Counted from the stretch's first letter, positions 41,993 through 52,503 are shown. The stretch: 64,000 bases of DNA from Blastocatellia bacterium (GCA_019695185.1 JAIBAN010000001.1:1-64000), one strand, 5' to 3'. A program made the numbers and translations. The notes: a model not told the origin generated them from the letters alone.

Positions 41993-43960
41993 TTTCTTTC
42001 GCTGAACCGTGGTCGGGGAAATGGATTTGATTTGAATCCCGGTCAGTAGGCGGTTTGCAATCGTGCCTTGCAAGGAAAGTTCGGTTGCCGCACTTTGATT
42101 CGGAGCCTGGGGGGTGATTGTTATGTCATTGGCCGTCAGTTGTCCAATCAGATTTTGGGGACCTTCCACTTCAACGGTGGCTATCCGAGGGGAAAAATTG
42201 AGATTTTCAGCAAATGGAGCCGGGTGGATTTCAACATTTTCAATCCGGCGGATGGCCGTGATTGGTTGCAGTGAAACCTGAACTTCGGTCTCCGAGTTGA
42301 GCGGGGACAGGATTTCAATCTGCGGGTCCTTGACATCAATTTTGTATTTTTCCTTGAACGAGCTCCGGCGTGAATTGAGCCAGATGGTTTCGGTTCCCAC
42401 GCTATCAAGCAGGGAAACCTTGCTTTCGGGGCCTCGCAGCACTGTAAAGCGGGGGGTGATAACAGCTTCCGTAACCTTAAAGTCAGGCAACGGGTCGCCC
42501 TTGAAACTCGGCTTGATTTCAACCTGCCGGTCAACCAGACGTTCCACACTGACGGTTAGGCGCTGGGGAAATATTTCAAGGATTTCAATACCATCCGGGA
42601 GCGTAATCTGGGCATCACCGTCCTTTTCCCGGAGCCGGACGACGGTATCCCCCGGCCCTTTTTTATCCAGTGCAACTTTCACCCCAAAGGATTCCGGGCG
42701 CAATCGCTCCACCACATCGCGGGGGCCGCGCACCCGCAAGGTGACTTCCTCCACATTTTCCCGATTGCTAATCACCAAGTTGGCGGCCAGCCCCTGATAA
42801 GTGACCTGAACACCCCGCACACTATACGGAATGGCATCCTGTTGGGTGACCACCGACAGCCAGAGTGCCACGGTAAAGAGCGCTGCAATGAATTTCAATT
42901 TACCGTTTTTGAGTACATACTCGCGCAGCATTCGACCAATCAACCCATCTCCAAGCCGACTTGAGGACAAAAATGCTTCAAAGTTAAGCGAGCCGGACTC
43001 GCGGAGGTTTTTGGTAATGCCTTTAGTGGTTGTGGATGTTGGCGGTCCAATCAAAACCGGAATGCCGGAAGGCGGTGTTTCCGACAAATCTGACATGGAG
43101 CTTTCCGGTGGAATCGAATGTTCGGTCACAAAACTGCGCCGGCGATACCGGCGCGGAGCCGGGGCCTGGGACAAATCCATTGCCCGTTGCAGGGCGTGCT
43201 TGAGCTTCCGGCTGTCAAGATTTCGGGTGATTTGGCCTTGTTCAACCGTTGAAATCACCCCGGTTTCCTCGGAAACCACAATCACGAACGAATCACTTTC
43301 TTCCGTAATCCCAATCGCAGCCCGGTGGCGGGTGCCCAGGTCTTTTGAAAGTCGGGGGTTGAGTGTCAGTGGGAGAAAACAACTGGCGGCGGCAATCCGG
43401 CGGTTGCGGATGATGACCGCACCATCGTGCAATGGTGCATTGGTGTTGAAAATATTGACCAGCAGGTCATAGCTCAAAACGGCATCCAATCGCACACCGC
43501 GATTGATATGATCCTGCAAACCCACCGTTCGCTCAAATACAATCAGAGCCCCAATCTTTTGTGCGGAAAAGGTCGTGGTGGCCAGGATGATTTCATCAAA
43601 AGAATCAATCGGTTTCTTTTTACGATTGCGGCTGAAGCTGAATGGATTGCGCAGGTTTTTTCCGAAATGGGTCAAGGCTGCCCGAATCTCGGCCTGAAAG
43701 AGCACGATGATGCCGAATCCGACATAGAGGGTCGCATTCCGCATCAGAAACAGAAGTGTGTCAAGGTGCATCCAGCGGGCGACCACATACAAAAATGCCA
43801 CCACGGCAATCCCCGCAGCCATTTGCACAGCCCGCGTATCCCGAACCAGTTTCAGGATTTCATAGATGATGAAAAACACCACCACCATGTCAATCACGTG
43901 GGTAAACCACGCTTGACTGAAATCCCGATGAAGTTGGAAGTACTGGACCCACTCGAACAT
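41990..43960 (-). CDS. cdaA: Fused diadenylate cyclase and CdaR-like regulator (CdaA-YbbR)
   Basis: Residues 1-100 form the three-helix membrane anchor of CdaA. The DAC (DisA_N) domain follows, with both catalytic motifs DGA (179-181) and RHR (211-213), so it should make cyclic di-AMP from two ATP. After a linker of about 100 residues comes a further membrane helix (FIAALFTVALWLSVV, near 370), then about 270 residues of YbbR-like repeats, as in CdaR. CdaA and CdaR are normally separate adjacent genes. Here they form a single frame of 656 residues. I use ATG 43960, which is preceded by AGGTG; a GTG lies three codons upstream. The YbbR part probably faces the periplasm and may sense the envelope. 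Confidence 0.9.
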   Translation of the reverse strand: MFEWVQYFQLHRDFSQAWFTHVIDMVVVFFIIYEILKLVRDTRAVQMAAGIAVVAFLYVVARWMHLDTLLFLMRNATLYVGFGIIVLFQAEIRAALTHFGKNLRNPFSFSRNRKKKPIDSFDEIILATTTFSAQKIGALIVFERTVGLQDHINRGVRLDAVLSYDLLVNIFNTNAPLHDGAVIIRNRRIAAASCFLPLTLNPRLSKDLGTRHRAAIGITEESDSFVIVVSEETGVISTVEQGQITRNLDSRKLKHALQRAMDLSQAPAPRRYRRRSFVTEHSIPPESSMSDLSETPPSGIPVLIGPPTSTTTKGITKNLRESGSLNFEAFLSSSRLGDGLIGRMLREYVLKNGKLKFIAALFTVALWLSVVTQQDAIPYSVRGVQVTYQGLAANLVISNRENVEEVTLRVRGPRDVVERLRPESFGVKVALDKKGPGDTVVRLREKDGDAQITLPDGIEILEIFPQRLTVSVERLVDRQVEIKPSFKGDPLPDFKVTEAVITPRFTVLRGPESKVSLLDSVGTETIWLNSRRSSFKEKYKIDVKDPQIEILSPLNSETEVQVSLQPITAIRRIENVEIHPAPFAENLNFSPRIATVEVEGPQNLIGQLTANDITITPQAPNQSAATELSLQGTIANRLLTGIQIKSISPTTVQRKK

Positions 43961-44375
43961 ACACGACACCTAAAAGCTGTTGGGTTGGTCAGGCAGACAC
44001 GACCAACCCGCCTGCCTCAAGCATAAAATCATTCGCTTTCATTTTATTCCAGATTGCCACGTCATCTGGACGGGCACTCTCATGATTGTCACCGTGCTTG
44101 CCATCCAACGAGATGACACCACAACCCCTTCACGCTCCAAATCGGAAAGCGTTCCTTTTGAGCAGCCCAGGCGGTTCTGTGACGGCTGTAATTTTGTTGC
44201 CTGCTGATTACGAAGAATTGTTCTTATTATCTTTGTTTCTGAGGAGATGGGCAAGCCAGACCACTCGAATGCAGGTTGAATGACGGGAAATCCCGGAAAA
44301 ACCTTGACCGCATTTCCCAAGCCTCGGATAATCGGCCCTTTTGAAGGGTTCGCCCAGTTTTTCCTTATGCTCATC
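43961..44375. other. Gap between cdaA and the ICMT-like gene
   Basis: This divergent gap of about 415 bases has no array. A short frame from 44086 encodes 65 residues with a vague antitoxin-like end, but there is no ribosome site and no toxin gene next to it. Nothing else is recognised. The promoters of both flanking genes should lie here. Confidence 0.4.
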
Positions 44376-44951
44376 ATGGATTCTCCAACCTCTGACGTTT
44401 CTCCGGTTTCGGCTCGTTTTCAGCACATCGCCCAAAAAATCCGGGTGCCATCTGGCTTTGTTCTTGGTTTGCTCTATCTCTATTTGGCTCATCCAACCGT
44501 TAGACTCCTGATTGGGGGTGCAGTCATTGCGTTTTTTGGTGTCCTGATGCGGGCCTGGGCGTCGGGGAATTTGCGCAAAAACATGAGTCTGGCCACTGGC
44601 GGCCCTTATGCCTTAACTCGCAATCCATTGTATCTGGGTAGTTTGCTGATGGGCATCGGATGTGCCCTGGCGGGTGGGAATCCGTGGATTGCTTTGGGGT
44701 TGCTTCTCTTTTTTCTGGTTGTGTACCTGCCGGTGATGCAGGCTGAGGCCCGGTATCTGACAAAACTGTTTCCGGAAGCGTATCCTGGTTATGCCCAGCG
44801 GGTTCCGCTCCTGCTGCCCAAACTCTCGGCCCTGCCGGAAGCGCTCCGGGCACCGTTCGACTTTGCGCTCTATGTACGGTACCGGGAATACCGTGCCGCT
44901 TTGGGAGTGCTGGCGGTGTTTGGGTTCCTGGTTGGTAAGCTATTTTTCTAG
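44376..44951 (+). CDS. Isoprenylcysteine carboxyl methyltransferase-like membrane protein
   Basis: The 191-residue product has four or five hydrophobic helices and the ICMT/PEMT SAM-binding region GGPYALTRNPLYLGSLLMGIGCALA plus the later EARYLTKLFPEAYPGYAQRVP. It belongs to the family of methyltransferases that modify lipids or prenylated substrates in bacteria. Substrate unknown. Three in-frame starts are possible: ATG 44280, 44367 and 44376. I use the last on family length, but the first has a weak AGG site. Confidence 0.8.
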   Translation: MDSPTSDVSPVSARFQHIAQKIRVPSGFVLGLLYLYLAHPTVRLLIGGAVIAFFGVLMRAWASGNLRKNMSLATGGPYALTRNPLYLGSLLMGIGCALAGGNPWIALGLLLFFLVVYLPVMQAEARYLTKLFPEAYPGYAQRVPLLLPKLSALPEALRAPFDFALYVRYREYRAALGVLAVFGFLVGKLFF

Positions 44952-45122
44952 GATTCAGGATTCAGGGTTCAGGGTCTTTGCAATGGACAATGGACAATGA
45001 ACAATTGACAATTAAACCCCTACAGAACTTCAAAATTCCCCTGGCCATCGAAAACCCTGAACCCTGAACCCTGAACCCTGAACCCTGAACCCTGAACCCT
45101 GAACCCTGAACCCTGAACCCTG
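44951..45122. repeat. Mixed heptamer arrays (GGGTTCA, CAATGGA) between ICMT-like and Nudix genes
   Basis: GGATTCA/GGGTTCA units run 44951-44976. A different heptamer, CAATGGA (with CAATGAA and CAATTGA), runs 44981-45014. About ten copies of TGAACCC run 45053-45122 and end three bases before the next ATG. Two families share one gap. Confidence 0.92.
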
Positions 45123-45124
45123 AT

Positions 45125-45667
45125 ATGCCCAAACTTCTTTCCCATAACCAGTTTCACCAAGGGCGGGTGTTTAATGTTGCCCACGATGTGATTGAACTCG
45201 AATCCGGTTTGCAGATTGCCATTGATGTGGTTTATCACAACGGCGGGGCAGCGGTGTTGCCGTTATTCGACAACGGGGATGTGTTGCTCATCCAGCAATA
45301 CCGGCATCCTGCCAACCAGGTTTTGACCGAAATCCCGGCTGGTCGGCTGGAGCCCGGCGAAGACCCGCAACTGGCTGCGCTCCGCGAACTTGAAGAGGAA
45401 ACCGGCTGGCGGGCCGGGAAAATCAAACCGGTTACACAGTTTTACGCATTGCCTGGATACAGTACCGAAGTGCTCTATTGCTTTGTTGCCACCGAACTGA
45501 CGCCCGGCACCAAACAACTGGACCATGACGAAGAAATTCATACTCTCCGGGTTCCGCTCACAGAAGCCGTGGCAATGGTCGAGCGGGGCGAAATCAAAGA
45601 CGCCAAAACAATGATGACGTTGCTCCTGGTGGCCCGAAACCACAAAGGACTGAGGACTGAGGACTGA
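45125..45667 (+). CDS. Nudix hydrolase, ADP-ribose pyrophosphatase-like
   Basis: The 180-residue product has a Nudix box GRLEPGEDPQLAALRELEEE followed by TGW, which matches GX5EX7REUXEEXGU. The N-terminal strand region, IPAG before the box and FYALPGYSTEVLYCFVA after it are as in ADP-ribose pyrophosphatases. A role in hydrolysing ADP-ribose or NDP-sugars is likely. The start codon lies three bases after a TGAACCC array and has no Shine-Dalgarno sequence. The last residues (RTED) and the TGA stop are read from a CTGAGGA array. Confidence 0.9.
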   Translation: MPKLLSHNQFHQGRVFNVAHDVIELESGLQIAIDVVYHNGGAAVLPLFDNGDVLLIQQYRHPANQVLTEIPAGRLEPGEDPQLAALRELEEETGWRAGKIKPVTQFYALPGYSTEVLYCFVATELTPGTKQLDHDEEIHTLRVPLTEAVAMVERGEIKDAKTMMTLLLVARNHKGLRTED

Positions 45668-45762
45668 GGACTGAGGACTGAAGCGTTTTCATCAGATGTC
45701 GTGAAATATTCGGGATTGATGACCGTTGTAAGTTTTTCCTCAGTCCTCAGTCCTCAGTCCTG
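45647..45762. repeat. Inverted CTGAGGA arrays between Nudix and first nucleotidyltransferase genes
   Basis: The left arm (45647-45681) has five units and contains the Nudix stop codon. The right arm (45737-45762) has about four units of TCCTCAG and ends six bases before the next ATG. Confidence 0.95.
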
Positions 45763-45767
45763 AACTT

Positions 45768-46682
45768 ATGCTGATACTTCCTCCTGGAACCCAAATTGTG
45801 ACCCGGATTGAGCGGCGGAAGCTCAACAGTACCTCGTTTTACCCGGTTGGAGCCGTCGGTGTGATTGTCAAAGCACCGGATGACGGGTCGCATTCCTATC
45901 TGATTCAGTTTCCCGATGGCGGGGAATCAGCTTTTCAGCGGCACGAATTTTCCATCCGCAAGCATTTTCAGCGGGAAGGATATGAAGTTGCGGCAGATGC
46001 ACTGGCCGATTTTAACCTTTACAAATACGTTATTTACCGGTGCATTGTGGGGTCCAGGGCATATGGGTTGGACCATGAAGACTCCGACGTGGACCGGCGT
46101 GGCATCTACCTGCCTCCGGCGGAATTGCACTGGTCCCTGTTTGGAGTTCCGGAACAACTGGAAAACAAAGAAAACGAAGAGTGTTATTGGGAACTGCAAA
46201 AATTTCTGACCCTGGCGCTCAAGGCCAATCCGAATATTCTGGAGTGTCTGTTCACCCCGATTGTGGAAACTGTAACCCCGTTGGCACAGGAACTGCTCGA
46301 TATGCGCGGTGCGTTTTTGTCGAAACTGGTCTATCAGACCTACAATGGCTATGTCATGTCGCAGTTCAAAAAAATCGAGCAGGACATCCGCAATCACGGC
46401 CAGGTCAAATGGAAGCATGCCATGCATCTGATTCGGCTTTTGATGTCAGGCATCAATCTGTTGAAAGAAGGGGTGTTGACAGTTCAGGTAGGGGAACAGC
46501 GCGATGCACTTCTGGCCATCCGGTACGGTGAACGCACCTGGGAGGCTGTCAACGCATGGCGCATCCAGCTTCATGCAGAATTTGATGCCGCCCTGCAAGC
46601 AACCAAGTTACCCGACCGTCCGGATTACGAACAGGTCAATGCTTTTTTAATCCAGGCTCGCCGAAGCCAAATCAAGAACTGA
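45768..46682 (+). CDS. Predicted nucleotidyltransferase with N-terminal beta domain
   Basis: The 304-residue product has an N-terminal region of about 75 residues, likely an SH3-like barrel. A nucleotidyltransferase domain of the COG3541 type follows, with CIVGSRAYGLDHEDSDVDRRGIY, the GS and DxD metal motif. The helical C-terminal half (LIRLLMSGINLLKEG) may close the site. The substrate is unknown; relatives include tRNA or protein nucleotidyltransferases. ATG 45768 follows a TCCTCAG array without a Shine-Dalgarno sequence. Confidence 0.8.
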   Translation: MLILPPGTQIVTRIERRKLNSTSFYPVGAVGVIVKAPDDGSHSYLIQFPDGGESAFQRHEFSIRKHFQREGYEVAADALADFNLYKYVIYRCIVGSRAYGLDHEDSDVDRRGIYLPPAELHWSLFGVPEQLENKENEECYWELQKFLTLALKANPNILECLFTPIVETVTPLAQELLDMRGAFLSKLVYQTYNGYVMSQFKKIEQDIRNHGQVKWKHAMHLIRLLMSGINLLKEGVLTVQVGEQRDALLAIRYGERTWEAVNAWRIQLHAEFDAALQATKLPDRPDYEQVNAFLIQARRSQIKN

Positions 46683-46705
46683 AGGCTTTGGCATCAATTC
46701 AATAA

Positions 46706-46736
46706 CTCAGTCCTCAGTCCTCAGTCCTCAGTCCTG
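46706..46736. repeat. TCCTCAG array upstream of second nucleotidyltransferase gene
   Basis: Four units end eight bases before the ATG at 46745. No opposite arm lies after the first nucleotidyltransferase gene. Confidence 0.9.
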
Positions 46737-46744
46737 ATTTTTTT

Positions 46745-47494
46745 ATGTTGGATTCCCGACTTTCCGAGATTGTCGCTGAACAGCCCTTCCCGCTTCTATT
46801 TGCCACGGTGAGCGGGGCGCATCTTTATGGATTTCCTTCGCCGGATTCGGATTTTGATTTGCGCGGGGTTCATATTCTCCCTATTCGGGATGTGATAGGG
46901 CTGACCCCCGGACGTGAAACCATTGAAATTTCCGAAATGCGGGGCACGTTGGAACTTGATTTGGTTACCCACGACATCAAAAAATTCTTTGGTCTCATGC
47001 TCAGGAAAAACGGTTATGTGCTGGAACAGCTTTTTTCCCCGCTGATTGTGCAGACCTGTGACGAGCATGCCGAACTCAGGGACATCGCCAAAGGATGTAT
47101 CACCCGGCATCACAGCCATCATTATTTTGGCTTTGCCGAAACCCAATGGAAACTTTTCAGCAAGGAAAACCCCCGCCGGGTCAAGCCCCTGCTTTATGTC
47201 TTCCGAGTGCTGCTGACCGGCATCAACCTCATGAAAACCGGTGTGGTGGAAGCCAATCTGGTTCATTTGAATGAGGTTTACAACCTCCCCTACATACCGG
47301 ATTTGATTGCCCGCAAACTTTCGGGACCGGAAAAGTCCACACTGGACGCCACCGATTTTGACTTTTTTGAGGCTGAATATCAGCGGTTGCGGGGAGAACT
47401 GGAGGCCGCTTTCCAGGTGTCACCCTTGCCCGAAACCCCCTCTGCCCAGGCTGCCCTCAATGATTTGTTGATTCGGGTCCGGCTTAAACCATGA
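46745..47494 (+). CDS. Predicted nucleotidyltransferase, second copy
   Basis: The 249-residue product has a nucleotidyltransferase motif near the N-terminus, TVSGAHLYGFPSPDSDFDLRGV, and the same C-terminal helical element FRVLLTGINLMKTG as its neighbour. It lacks the N-terminal beta domain of the first copy. The two probably form a heteromer or act on related substrates. No Shine-Dalgarno sequence precedes the ATG. It is followed after 16 bases by a racemase gene. Confidence 0.8.
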   Translation: MLDSRLSEIVAEQPFPLLFATVSGAHLYGFPSPDSDFDLRGVHILPIRDVIGLTPGRETIEISEMRGTLELDLVTHDIKKFFGLMLRKNGYVLEQLFSPLIVQTCDEHAELRDIAKGCITRHHSHHYFGFAETQWKLFSKENPRRVKPLLYVFRVLLTGINLMKTGVVEANLVHLNEVYNLPYIPDLIARKLSGPEKSTLDATDFDFFEAEYQRLRGELEAAFQVSPLPETPSAQAALNDLLIRVRLKP

Positions 47495-47510
47495 ACGGGA
47501 AGGGAAAGCT

Positions 47511-48208
47511 ATGAAAACCATTGGGTTACTTGGCGGCATGAGCTGGGAAAGTACCGAACTGTATTACCGCCTGATTAACGAAGGCATGCGCAAGGCATTG
47601 GGGAAGCTCCACTCAGCCCGGATTGCCATGTTCAGCGTTGATTTCCAGGAATTGGAAGAACTTCAGCACGAAGGAAGATGGGAGGAAGCTGGAGAACTTT
47701 CCGCCGCCGCCGCCCGCCGCGTCGAAGCCGCCGGAGCCGATTTTCTGGTGATTTGCTCCAACACAATGCACAAAGTCGTGCCGCAGGTGGAAGCCGCCAT
47801 TTCCATTCCGGTGCTCCATCTGACTGATGCCACCGCCCGCCGGGTTAAAGAGCAACAGATTGGAACCGTTGGGCTTTTGGGAACCAGATTTACCATGGAA
47901 CATGATTTTTACCGGGGCCGGCTCACGGAAAAACATGGCTTGAACGTGATGGTTCCTTCCGAATCCGACCGGAATCTGGTGCATCGCATCATTTATGACG
48001 AACTTTGCCTGGGTGTGGTGAAAGACGAATCCCGTCGTGAATACCTGCGGATTATGGAACATCTGCGGGAGCAGGGAGCCCAGGCCATTATCGAAGGCTG
48101 CACGGAAATCGTGCTGCTGGTGAACCAGGGCCACACTGACATTCCGCTTTTTGACACGACCGCCATTCATACGGAAGCGGCGGTCCGGTTTGCGCTTTCA
48201 TCGGGTGT

Positions 48209-48212
<4 letters not shown>
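47511..48212 (+). CDS. Aspartate/glutamate racemase family protein
   Basis: The 233-residue product has the two-cysteine acid-base pair of the family in VICSNTMHK and IEGCTEIVLLV, and GLLGGMSWESTELYYRLINE at the start. It could supply a D-amino acid for peptidoglycan or signalling; the substrate is not clear. A GGGAAGGGAAAG ribosome site precedes the ATG. It overlaps the convergent cydB gene by four bases. Confidence 0.92.
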
Positions 48213-49252
<1,040 letters not shown>

Positions 49253-49265
49253 GGTTCCTCCTTTG

Positions 49266-50600
49266 CTAATGCGCTTCCTGGCAGGAAGCAGGTCCGGCCT
49301 CAATCTGACGCCACATCAAAAAGAGGAATAAAATGGCCAGCACGGTATACATCCCCATAAAGCCCAGGAGGGTAAACAGGGTGTTGCCACCGGAAACAAG
49401 GTGCGAAGTTCCTTCCGACGTGCGCAGCAGGCCATAGACCAGCCAGGGCTGGCGTCCGACCTCTGCCGTAATCCAGCCGGCGGTGTTGGCAATAAACGGA
49501 AACGGAAAGGCCAGGAAGACAATCCACAGCATCCATCTGGAGGTGAATAGCTTTTTGCGCCAGAGCAGAAAACCGGAAAGCCCCATGATGGCGACAAAAA
49601 TCGTCCCCAGCCCAACCATGATGTGATAGCTGTAATAGAGCAACGGGATATTGTCAGGCCACTGATTGGGTGGGATGGCATCCAGCCCCTTAACCTCGGC
49701 TTTCCATCGCTGATAGGTCAGAAAGCTCAACATATAGGGTACTTCAATCACATTATCGAGCCGTTTCTCGGCCATATTGGGTTGGCCGACAATCACCATC
49801 GGGGCTCCCTCTTTGGTTTCAAACAAGCCTTCCATCGCGGCCAGCGTCACCGGTTGATGGAGTGCCACCATTTTCCCCTGCATATCGCCGGAGGGAAAAA
49901 TCTGGAAGCAGCTTGCCGCCAAAGCCGCACTCACTCCGACTTTAAGGAAAATCCGACCCTGGTCTTCCTGGCTGCGGAGCAGGAGGTAAAAGGCTCCCAG
50001 CGAAGCCATGGCAAACGAACCCGTCACCACCGCACCACTCATGTTGTGCAGGTATTGGGGAATGGCCCAGGGGTTGGTCAGCAAGGCCCAAAATGAAGTC
50101 AGGCGGACGGTTCCGTTTTCAGCGACTTCGTACCCGACCGGATGTTGCATCCAGGCGTCGGTCGCAATGATGAAAAAGCCGGAAAGCCAGGAGCCGAGCA
50201 AAACCATCAGTCCGGCAAACCAGTGCCCGACTTTTCCCAACCGTTTTTCACCATACAGAAAAAGGCCAATGAAGGAGGATTCCAGGAAGAAGGCGAACAC
50301 ACCTTCCATGGCCAGGGTCTGACCAATCACGCCACCGGCAAAGCGCGAAAATTTGGCCCAGTTGGTACCAAACTGGAATTCCATCGGAATGCCGGTGATG
50401 ACTCCGAAAAAGAAGGCAATGCCAAAAATTTTGGCCCAAAACCGGGCGGCCTGGTTAAACCGCTCGTCGCCTTTCCACAGGTAGAGGCTTTTCAGCAGGA
50501 CGATGAGCGGAGCCAGCCCCATGGTCAATTGGGGAAACAAATAGTGAAAGGTAATCGTGAAGGCAAACTGAAGACGATGGAGGAAGACAGCATCATCCAT
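49266..50600 (-). CDS. cydA: Cytochrome bd-type quinol oxidase subunit I, short Q-loop
   Basis: The 444-residue product has the heme ligands His in FHYLFPQLTMG, His in QYLHNMSGA and Met in YHIMVGLG. The GITGIPMEFQFGTNW and GWITAEVGRQPW segments are typical. The Q-loop is short, as in the CIO type, not the long E. coli form. The oxidase adds an oxygen-scavenging branch to the respiratory chain fed by the complex I genes of this window. The start has no clear Shine-Dalgarno sequence. Confidence 0.95.
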   Translation of the reverse strand: MDDAVFLHRLQFAFTITFHYLFPQLTMGLAPLIVLLKSLYLWKGDERFNQAARFWAKIFGIAFFFGVITGIPMEFQFGTNWAKFSRFAGGVIGQTLAMEGVFAFFLESSFIGLFLYGEKRLGKVGHWFAGLMVLLGSWLSGFFIIATDAWMQHPVGYEVAENGTVRLTSFWALLTNPWAIPQYLHNMSGAVVTGSFAMASLGAFYLLLRSQEDQGRIFLKVGVSAALAASCFQIFPSGDMQGKMVALHQPVTLAAMEGLFETKEGAPMVIVGQPNMAEKRLDNVIEVPYMLSFLTYQRWKAEVKGLDAIPPNQWPDNIPLLYYSYHIMVGLGTIFVAIMGLSGFLLWRKKLFTSRWMLWIVFLAFPFPFIANTAGWITAEVGRQPWLVYGLLRTSEGTSHLVSGGNTLFTLLGFMGMYTVLAILFLFLMWRQIEAGPASCQEAH

Positions 50601-50737
50601 AGGAAAATCAATGCTTTCTGGGTTTGTTAATGATGATTTCCTGGTTGTAAACGGCGGCTGCGTTCCTCCTGCTTATCAAAGTTCCAACCGGGCAGGCAAT
50701 CCGTCTGCGCGGGTTTCTTCCGGGTGCGAGGGGAGGG

Positions 50738-51784
50738 TTACATGCGTGCGACAACTGCTTCGCCGGCAGCCTGCGTGCCAAGGGTTCCACCAATGTCGCT
50801 GGTAACCTGATTGGCTGCAATGCAGGCGGAAACAGCGGATTCGACAGCCTGGGCGGCTTCAGGGTGGCCCAGATATTCAAGCATCATGGCCGCAGTCAGA
50901 ATTGCTCCAATAGGGTTGGCCATGTCCTTTCCGGCGATGTTGGGGGCACTGCCGTGGACCGGTTCAAAGAGCGACACTTTGCCGGGATGAATGTTTCCGC
51001 TGGCGGCCAGTCCCAGTCCTCCGACCAATCCGGCACCCAGGTCGGTCAGGATGTCGCCAAACAGGTTGTTGGTCACAATTACCTGATACTGTTCGGGATT
51101 GGTAATCATGAGCATGGCCATGGCGTCAATGTACTGCGCATTGGCTTCGATTTCCGGAAACCGGCTGGCCACTTCCCGAAACGTCCGTCGCCACAGGTCA
51201 TGGCCGTAGGTGAGCAGGTTCGATTTGTCGGCCAGGGTGACCCGTTGCCGTCCATGTTGGCGGGCATATTCAAAGGCGGCCACGATGATGCGTTCGACGC
51301 CATGCCGGGTGTTGATTTCCTCCTGGATGGCCACTTCCTGCGGTGTTCCGCGTTTGAGCACGCCCCCCGCATTGACATAGAGCCCTTCGGTGTTTTCCCG
51401 GAAAATCACAAAATCCAGGTCTGTGCGGGTCCGGTTTTTGAGCGGGGTCAACCGGTCGGCAAGCAATACCACCGGACGCAAATTGATGTACAAATCAAGT
51501 TTGAAGCGCAGCCCCAGCAGAATGTCTGCCGCATGACGGTTGTCGGGCACCCGTGGGTCGCCAAATGCGCCGGTGAAAATTGCCGCGTACTCCTGTTCAA
51601 ACATCTCCACTGCGCCGGCTGGCAGGGAAACTCCTTCGCGGAGGTACTTTTCGGCACCCCAGTCGAATTCGGTAAAAGTCAGGGATAAATCAAACTTGGC
51701 TTTGGCGCATTCGAGTACCCGCAGGGCGGCGCGGGTAACTTCGATGCCAATTCCGTCGCCGGGAATAATGGCTATCTTTCGCAT
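50738..51784 (-). CDS. Isocitrate/isopropylmalate dehydrogenase family protein
   Basis: The 348-residue product is a decarboxylating beta-hydroxyacid dehydrogenase: IAIIPGDGIGIEVT, the substrate Arg region in LDLYINLRPV, FVIFRENTEGLY, the Lys and Tyr site in TLADKSNLLTYG, and NLFGDILTDLGAGLVGGLG. HGSAPNIAGKDMANPIGA is in the NAD-binding part. It could be 3-isopropylmalate, tartrate or homoisocitrate dehydrogenase. No leuCD genes are adjacent, so I leave the symbol empty. Confidence 0.88.
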   Translation of the reverse strand: MRKIAIIPGDGIGIEVTRAALRVLECAKAKFDLSLTFTEFDWGAEKYLREGVSLPAGAVEMFEQEYAAIFTGAFGDPRVPDNRHAADILLGLRFKLDLYINLRPVVLLADRLTPLKNRTRTDLDFVIFRENTEGLYVNAGGVLKRGTPQEVAIQEEINTRHGVERIIVAAFEYARQHGRQRVTLADKSNLLTYGHDLWRRTFREVASRFPEIEANAQYIDAMAMLMITNPEQYQVIVTNNLFGDILTDLGAGLVGGLGLAASGNIHPGKVSLFEPVHGSAPNIAGKDMANPIGAILTAAMMLEYLGHPEAAQAVESAVSACIAANQVTSDIGGTLGTQAAGEAVVARM

Positions 51785-51815
51785 AGGTTTGTCGAAAATT
51801 TTTCAATCAAAAAAC

Positions 51816-51911
51816 TTCACCGCAGAGGCGCAAAAATGTCACAGAGCTGTCGCAGAGATTTTGGAGTTTTCTCTGCGAGCCTCTGCGGAACCTCTGCGCC
51901 TCTGCGGTGAA
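51816..51911. repeat. CTCTGCG repeat pair between the dehydrogenase and ndk
   Basis: CACCGCAGAGGCGCA (near 51818-51832) faces CTCTGCG units at 51870-51911 that end in GCCTCTGCGGTGA. A middle segment (51841-51858) has CAGAG units. This GCAGAG repeat is seen in many soil bacteria. The two ends can pair. Confidence 0.85.
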
Positions 51912-51925
51912 AAAAGGGTTTCTGG

Positions 51926-52342
51926 TTACACCAATTCGGATTTGCTGAAGAAGAATGCGACTTCAATCGCTGCATTCTCGTCCGAATCCGAGCCGTGGGC
52001 GGCATTGCAGCCGATGTCGGTGCCAAAATCACCGCGAATCGTGCCTTGGGGGGCTTCTTTGGAATTGGTCGGTCCCATCAGGTCGCGCCAGGCTTTGACG
52101 GCGTTTTCTTTCTCCAGCGCCAACACAACCGTGGGGCCGGAAGTCATGAATTCGACCAGTTCGCCAAAGAATCCGCGTTCTTTGTGGACGGCATAGAACC
52201 CTTCGGCTTCCCGGCGGCTCATGTGCAACAGACGCAGGCCGCGAATTTTGAAGCCGTTGTCGATGATACGTTGAATGATGTGGCCAGTCTTACCGGCACC
52301 CACAGCGTCCGGTTTAATCATGGCAAAGGTCAGATTGCTCAT
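51926..52342 (-). CDS. ndk: Nucleoside diphosphate kinase
   Basis: Ndk transfers phosphate between nucleoside di- and triphosphates through a phosphohistidine. The 138-residue product opens TFAMIKPDAVGAGKTG and has the active-site NAAHGSDSDENA with the catalytic His. RGDFGTDIG precedes it. A GAGGAGC Shine-Dalgarno sequence lies upstream. It is next to sucD, with a GCAAAT array in between. Confidence 0.96.
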   Translation of the reverse strand: MSNLTFAMIKPDAVGAGKTGHIIQRIIDNGFKIRGLRLLHMSRREAEGFYAVHKERGFFGELVEFMTSGPTVVLALEKENAVKAWRDLMGPTNSKEAPQGTIRGDFGTDIGCNAAHGSDSDENAAIEVAFFFSKSELV

Positions 52343-52368
52343 TGGTAGTAGTGCTCCTCACTATAAAT

Positions 52369-52501
52369 TCATTTGCGATTTGCCATTTGCGATTTGCCAT
52401 CGTTGCCAAGTGTAATTTGGCACTTCAGGGCTGAAGGTCGCCAAATCGTTCGATGGTGAATGACAAAAAATCCCAAATGGCAAATCGCAAATCGCAAATG
52501 G
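52369..52501. repeat. Inverted GCAAATC array pair between sucD and ndk
   Basis: The left arm (52369-52402) alternates ATTTGCG and ATTTGCC; the right arm (52472-52501) is its complement. The right arm touches the sucD stop region. Confidence 0.92.
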
Positions 52502-52503
52502 AT

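Noticed and set aside
44086-44283. Phd-like antitoxin fragment
   Set aside because: The phrase AVILLPADYEELF is suggestive, but the frame has no ribosome site, no full domain and no toxin gene beside it.
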